A DNA stretch of 14,306 bases from Pseudomonadota bacterium (GTDB lineage Bacteria > Pseudomonadota > Gammaproteobacteria > Burkholderiales > Thiobacillaceae): contig JAKACL010000040.1 in NCBI GenBank assembly GCA_021821425.1, forward strand, positions 1 to 14,306, given 5' to 3'. The position numbers and the translations under genes were made by a program. A model generated the notes under the pieces. It had not been told where the DNA came from. It saw only the letters and a program-made list of their open reading frames with translations, and did no database searches. This document shows positions 11,249 through 14,306 of the stretch, in pieces (the first letter of the stretch is position 1; every line of letters begins with the position of its first letter).

Positions 11249-12371
11249 GGTCGGCCATCAGCTGGATAAATCGGTCGAACAAATAGCTCACGTCGTGCGG
11301 GCCGGGGCTGGCTTCAGGGTGGCCCTGGAAGCTGAATGCGGGGGCGTCGGTGCGCGCGATGCCCTGCAGCGAACCGTCGAACAGCGAGACATGGGTGCTG
11401 CGGACAGTGGCGGGCAGCGTCGCCGCGTCAACCGCGAAGCCGTGATTCTGGCTGGTGATCGCCACGCGGCCGCTGTCGAGGTCCTTCACCGGATGGTTGG
11501 CGCCGTGGTGGCCGAACTTCATCTTGACGGTCCTGGCGCCCGAGGCGAGCGCCAGCAGCTGGTGGCCGAGGCAGATGCCGAAGGTCGGGATCTTCGCTGC
11601 CACCAGGGTTTCGATCGCACGGATCGCATATTCGCAGGGCTCCGGATCGCCGGGGCCGTTGGACAGAAAAATGCCGTCCGGCTTCAGCGCCATCGCCTCG
11701 TCTGCCGTGGCGGTCGCGGGCAGCACGGTGAGGCGACAGCCGCGTTCGGCCAGCATGCGCAGGATGTTGCGCTTGACGCCGTAATCGTAGGCCACCACAT
11801 GGAAGCGCGGTTCGGTTTGCCGGCCATAGCCGCGCCCCAGCTTCCATTCGGTCTCGGTCCATTCGTAGGACGCAGGCGCGCTCACCACCTTGGCGAGATC
11901 CATGCCGGCGAGCCCGGGGAAGGCATGCGCGGCCTCGAGCGCCTTCGCCTCGTCCACCGCGCCGGCCATGATGCAGCCGCTCTGCGCACCCTTCTCGCGC
12001 AGGATGCGGGTCAACCGGCGCGTGTCGATGTCGGCGATCGCCACGATGTTCTGGCTTTTGAGGTAATTGGGCAGGGACTGCTCGGCGCGAAAATTCGAAT
12101 GCAGGCGCGGCACGTCGCGTACCACCAGGCCGGCTGCGTGGATGCGGTCCGCCTCGACGTCCTCGGCATTGATGCCGGTGTTGCCGACATGGGGGTAGGT
12201 CAGCGTGACGATCTGGCGCGAGTATGAGGGATCGGTGAGGATTTCCTGGTAACCGGTCAGCGCGGTATTGAATACCACCTCACCGGTCGCAATGCCGTCG
12301 GCGCCGATGGACAGGCCGCGAAAGATCGAACCGTCAGCGAGAACAAGGATGGCGGGCTGGGCACGTGACAA
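11232..12371 (-). CDS. carA: CarA, carbamoyl phosphate synthetase small (glutaminase) subunit
   Basis: Class I glutamine amidotransferase subunit that hydrolyses glutamine and passes ammonia to CarB. The 379-residue product has the CPSase small-chain N-domain ([29 protein letters not shown]) and a C-terminal GATase domain. The GATase domain has the nucleophile Cys267 in GICLGHQ and the catalytic pair His351/Glu353 in [18 protein letters not shown] (237-243) is also present. Length matches E. coli (382). I chose a TTG start at 12371 because GGAG lies 6 nt upstream and the protein then begins [13 protein letters not shown], as in relatives. A longer reading from 12416 would run through the leader hairpin region. 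It overlaps carB by 17 bp. The promoter and hairpin just upstream suggest its own control. Confidence 0.96.
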
Positions 12372-12377
12372 GGAATA

Positions 12378-12381
12378 CTCC
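12378..12381 (-). promoter_or_regulatory. Ribosome binding site fixing the TTG start of carA
   Basis: GGAG on the minus strand is 6 nt before TTG at 12371. No ATG or GTG in frame nearby has a comparable site. Confidence 0.7.
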
Positions 12382-12415
12382 GCTGGGCAAGAAATCGGGC
12401 GTGGCGCAGGTGACA

Positions 12416-12454
12416 AAATTCAGGCGAGCCGCTCGCGCGAACCCGCCTGAATTT
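12416..12454 (-). terminator. Terminator-like hairpin in the carA leader / after grxC
   Basis: Arms 12416-12426 and 12444-12454 pair perfectly over 11 bp (AAATTCAGGCG with CGCCTGAATTT), with 17 nt between. In minus-strand RNA the 3' arm runs into a U4 tract. A smaller alternative hairpin, GCGAG with CTCGC (12436-12432 and 12428-12424), shares part of the 3' arm. It could end the dapB-grxC transcript or act as an attenuator or stability hairpin at the 5' end of carAB mRNA. Confidence 0.55.
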
Positions 12455-12455
12455 G

Positions 12456-12500
12456 AATGCCCGAATTGTAGCCGAAGCGGGCGTTCGCTTCAATGCCCGA
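12456..12500. repeat. 9-bp direct repeat around the carA promoter
   Basis: AATGCCCGA occurs at 12456-12464 and 12492-12500, 36 bp apart. One copy touches the -35 and the other covers the predicted start. It may be an operator pair or chance. Confidence 0.4.
12465..12493 (-). promoter_or_regulatory. Probable sigma-70 promoter of carAB
   Basis: On the minus strand a -35 TTGAAG (12493-12488) and a -10 TACAAT (12470-12465) are separated by exactly 17 bp. The predicted start is near 12458, about 87 nt before the carA start codon and a few bases before the leader hairpin. Confidence 0.62.
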
Positions 12501-12520
12501 TTAGCGGTTTTGCGCCCGGT

Positions 12521-12775
12521 TCAAGGCTGGAGATGGTCGAGGCCGCCGTCCATGTCGAGCTCGGTCAGTTCAGTGAAACCGCCGATGCAGGTGCCGTCGA
12601 CGACGATCTGCGGCACGGTGCGCGCGCCGTGGGTGACGACGGCAAATTCCTTCATCGCCTCGCGGTCGAGATCGATGCGGACTTCATCGTAGCCGATTCC
12701 GCGCTTGTCGAGAAAGGCCTTGGCCTTGACGCAGATGGGGCAGGTGCCGGTGCTGTAGACCTTGACGGCGTTCAT
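12521..12775 (-). CDS. grxC: Glutaredoxin, GrxC (Grx3) type
   Basis: Small cytoplasmic thiol oxidoreductase (84 residues) that uses glutathione to reduce disulfides and mixed disulfides. It has the thioredoxin fold with active site CPIC (Cys12, Cys15), where most GrxC proteins have CPYC. The TVPQI segment (53-57) holds the cis-proline, IGGFTEL (64-70) is the glutathione-binding turn, and the end GGLDHLQ resembles E. coli Grx3 (GGLDPLL). Length is normal. The ATG at 12775 has AGGA 7 nt upstream. It starts 23 nt after dapB and is probably cotranscribed with it. The 149 bp to carA hold a promoter and a hairpin, so it likely ends that operon. The Tyr-to-Ile change lies between the two active-site cysteines and may shift redox potential. 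Confidence 0.9.
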   Translation of the reverse strand: MNAVKVYSTGTCPICVKAKAFLDKRGIGYDEVRIDLDREAMKEFAVVTHGARTVPQIVVDGTCIGGFTELTELDMDGGLDHLQP

Positions 12776-12798
12776 GGTGGATTCCTGTTGATTTCGGA

Positions 12799-13602
12799 TT
12801 ACTTCAGACTCAATACGTCGCGCATGTCGTACAGGCCCGGCGCGCGGCCCTGCAACCATTTGGCAGCGCGCAAGGCGCCCTGGGCGAAGGTGGCGCGGCT
12901 GCTGGCCTTGTGGGTCAGTTCGACGCGCTCGCCGATGCCGGCGAACAGCAGCGTGTGGTCGCCGACGATGTCGCCGCCGCGCACGGTGGCAAAGCCGATG
13001 GTGCCGGGATCGCGCTCGCCAGTGACGCCTTCGCGGCCATAGACCGCACAGCTCGCCAGATCGCGATTGATCGCGCGGGCCACCGCCTGCCCGAGGCCCA
13101 GCGCGGTGCCGGACGGCGCATCGACCTTGTGGCGGTGGTGCGCCTCGATGATTTCGATGTCGTAGCCGTCTTCCAGCACCCGGGCGGCGAGTTCGGCCAG
13201 CTTCATCAGGAGGTTCACGCCCACGCTCATGTTGGGCGCGAACACGATCGGGATCTGCTGCGCCGCCGCGGCAATGCGGCCGCGCCCCGCCTCGTCGAAG
13301 CCAGTGGTGCCGATGACCAGCGGCACGCTGGCGGCCGCGCAGGCGTCGAGGTAGCCGAAGGTGGCCTCGGGACGGGTGAAGTCGATCAAGACCTGCGCGC
13401 CCGGCAAGGCGGCAGCGGGCTGATCGCTCACCTTGATCCCGCTGGCTGCGCCCCAGGCGGCGCCGGCATCCTGCCCCAGCAGCGGACTGCCGGGGCGGTC
13501 GAGGGCGGCATGCAGCGCACACCCGGCATCGGCGGCCACCGCTTCGAGCAGGGTCCGTCCCATGCGGCCGGACACGCCGGCGATTGCGGTCTGCATGTGC
13601 AT
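12799..13602 (-). CDS. dapB: DapB, 4-hydroxy-tetrahydrodipicolinate reductase
   Basis: Reduces 4-hydroxy-tetrahydrodipicolinate with NAD(P)H on the way to diaminopimelate and lysine, and so to peptidoglycan. The 267-residue product (E. coli 273) has the nucleotide-binding GVSGRMGR (9-16), then DFTRPEAT (74-81), GTTG (98-101) and [10 protein letters not shown] (121-130). The substrate and catalytic signature runs from Glu153 to Thr166, with His155 and Lys159 the catalytic pair by comparison with E. coli. The C-terminal helix ends [13 protein letters not shown] prefer the ATG at 13602, which overlaps the upstream stop as TGATG with GGA 8 nt before it. A GTG at 13605 and an ATG at 13596 are alternatives differing by a few residues. 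It is translationally coupled to the upstream gene and followed by grxC. Confidence 0.96.
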   Translation of the reverse strand: MHMQTAIAGVSGRMGRTLLEAVAADAGCALHAALDRPGSPLLGQDAGAAWGAASGIKVSDQPAAALPGAQVLIDFTRPEATFGYLDACAAASVPLVIGTTGFDEAGRGRIAAAAQQIPIVFAPNMSVGVNLLMKLAELAARVLEDGYDIEIIEAHHRHKVDAPSGTALGLGQAVARAINRDLASCAVYGREGVTGERDPGTIGFATVRGGDIVGDHTLLFAGIGERVELTHKASSRATFAQGALRAAKWLQGRAPGLYDMRDVLSLK

Positions 13603-14306
13603 CACGGAATTCCGCGCAGGATCGATACCACTTTTTCCTCGGCGATCAGCCAGCGGCCGTCGCGCTCGACCATTCGCAACTGCTTGACGACGGCATCGCG
13701 GTGGCCGCCGGACTGGTAGAACTGGTTGAAGGTCACCGTTACGCCGTCGGCACCCGAGCGATCGACCACGGGCGAATCGACCCTGAGATCAATGTTCTTG
13801 GCCACGCCCAGCAGCAGACGGCGGCGCTTCTCCCATTCGGCGCGGCTGACGCCGCCCGGTGGGACGAAGCTGGCGTCGTAGGCGGCGAGGTAGGCGTCTT
13901 CGTCGCGCCGCGACCAGGCGGCCGCCCAATCATTCACGGCCTTCAGCACGGGTTCGTTGGCGGCTGATCCTGCGTTGGGATCGGGAAACGCGGGCACGAC
14001 GTCCGGCTGGATTTGCGCCACATTCGTTTCAGGCCGCAGGCTCAGCTCGGCCCGCGGCCGGGGGTCGACATAGGCCGGCACATTTTTCGGGCTGGGCAGC
14101 GGCTGCACAATGCTGGAACCGGTCGGCGCTTCCTGCGGCGTCGCGTCTGCGGCGCGGGGCGCGGGGGCAGGCGTGGCCGGGGCCGGGGCAGCCGGCGCGG
14201 CAACCGGTGCCGGCGCAGGGGTTGCGTCAGGGGGCACCGGTTCGGCCACCGGTGCCGGAGCGGGTGTCACGGCAGCTGACTCCGCTGCGGCGGGGGGTGC
14301 GGCAGG
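13602..14306 (-). CDS. Pro/Ala-rich protein with NTF2-like C-terminal domain (partial, 5' end outside window)
   Basis: The reading frame is open to the window edge, so the N-terminus is missing; 234 residues are visible. The first ~85 are low-complexity and rich in Pro and Ala, with repeated PAPAPVA units, as in periplasmic linkers. Residues from about 118 form a compact domain: [34 protein letters not shown], then [13 protein letters not shown] and a last strand [11 protein letters not shown]. This pattern resembles the NTF2-like domain at the C-terminus of Cds6/L,D-transpeptidase-type and TPR proteins of betaproteobacteria. An envelope location is inferred from the linker; no catalytic residue is visible in this part. 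The usual betaproteobacterial neighbour upstream of dapB is bamE, so this is a different arrangement. The stop overlaps the dapB start by one base. The missing N-terminus would decide the function. Confidence 0.7.
   Translation of the reverse strand, partial: PAAPPAAAESAAVTPAPAPVAEPVPPDATPAPAPVAAPAAPAPATPAPAPRAADATPQEAPTGSSIVQPLPSPKNVPAYVDPRPRAELSLRPETNVAQIQPDVVPAFPDPNAGSAANEPVLKAVNDWAAAWSRRDEDAYLAAYDASFVPPGGVSRAEWEKRRRLLLGVAKNIDLRVDSPVVDRSGADGVTVTFNQFYQSGGHRDAVVKQLRMVERDGRWLIAEEKVVSILRGIP

Noticed and set aside
14140..14306. Repeated GGTGCCGG-type units that look like a tandem DNA repeat
   Set aside because: They are explained by Pro-Ala-Pro-Val codons in the linker of the coding sequence, and the units are irregular.

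Overview
This is a GC-rich chromosomal housekeeping segment, most likely from a betaproteobacterium. The run rlmE-ftsH-folP-glmM followed by pstS-pstC, with carA-carB-greA on the other side of a divergent yhbY, is the arrangement known from Burkholderiales, Nitrosomonadales and Thiobacillus-like bacteria. The greA/yhbY/rlmE/ftsH/folP/glmM part is also shared with E. coli. A Nitrosomonadales (Thiobacillaceae-like) source is my guess from the protein sequences and is not proven. I see no mobile elements, CRISPR arrays, tRNA or rRNA genes, and no sign of recent transfer.

Layout, read in the direction of transcription. All genes are on the minus strand except yhbY. (1) 14306-12521: the C-terminal part of a Pro/Ala-rich protein with an NTF2-like end domain, then dapB (lysine/diaminopimelate synthesis) joined by a stop/start overlap, then a small glutaredoxin gene (grxC type). 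(2) 12500-7087: a promoter and leader hairpin, then carA-carB (carbamoyl phosphate synthetase), greA (transcript cleavage factor) and a four-helix membrane protein of the DUF4149 type, all overlapping or nearly touching. (3) 6773-7069: yhbY, the only plus-strand gene. It runs convergent to the carAB-greA operon and divergent from rlmE. (4) 6722-1853: rlmE (23S rRNA methylation), ftsH (membrane AAA+ protease), folP (folate synthesis) and glmM (UDP-GlcNAc synthesis). (5) 1843-1: a Pho-box promoter, then pstS (periplasmic phosphate-binding protein), two tandem terminator-type hairpins, and the 5' two-thirds of pstC (phosphate permease). The window ends inside pstC.

Every protein-coding gene except the Pro/Ala-rich protein and the DUF4149 protein belongs to a well-known family. 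Four of the starts are not ATG: pstC, ftsH and greA use GTG, and carA uses TTG.

The part not explained by gene content is RNA and promoter structure in the short intergenic gaps. The pstS leader contains a long hairpin overlapping the ribosome binding site whose 5' arm lies upstream of the predicted Pho-dependent start. It could therefore fold only in read-through RNA from glmM. The pstS-pstC gap carries two overlapping terminator-like hairpins, one a perfect 23-bp stem. A terminator-like hairpin with its U-tract directly abuts the folP start codon, and the carA promoter is followed at once by a terminator-like hairpin. I found no hidden new protein system. No gap between genes exceeds 150 bases.
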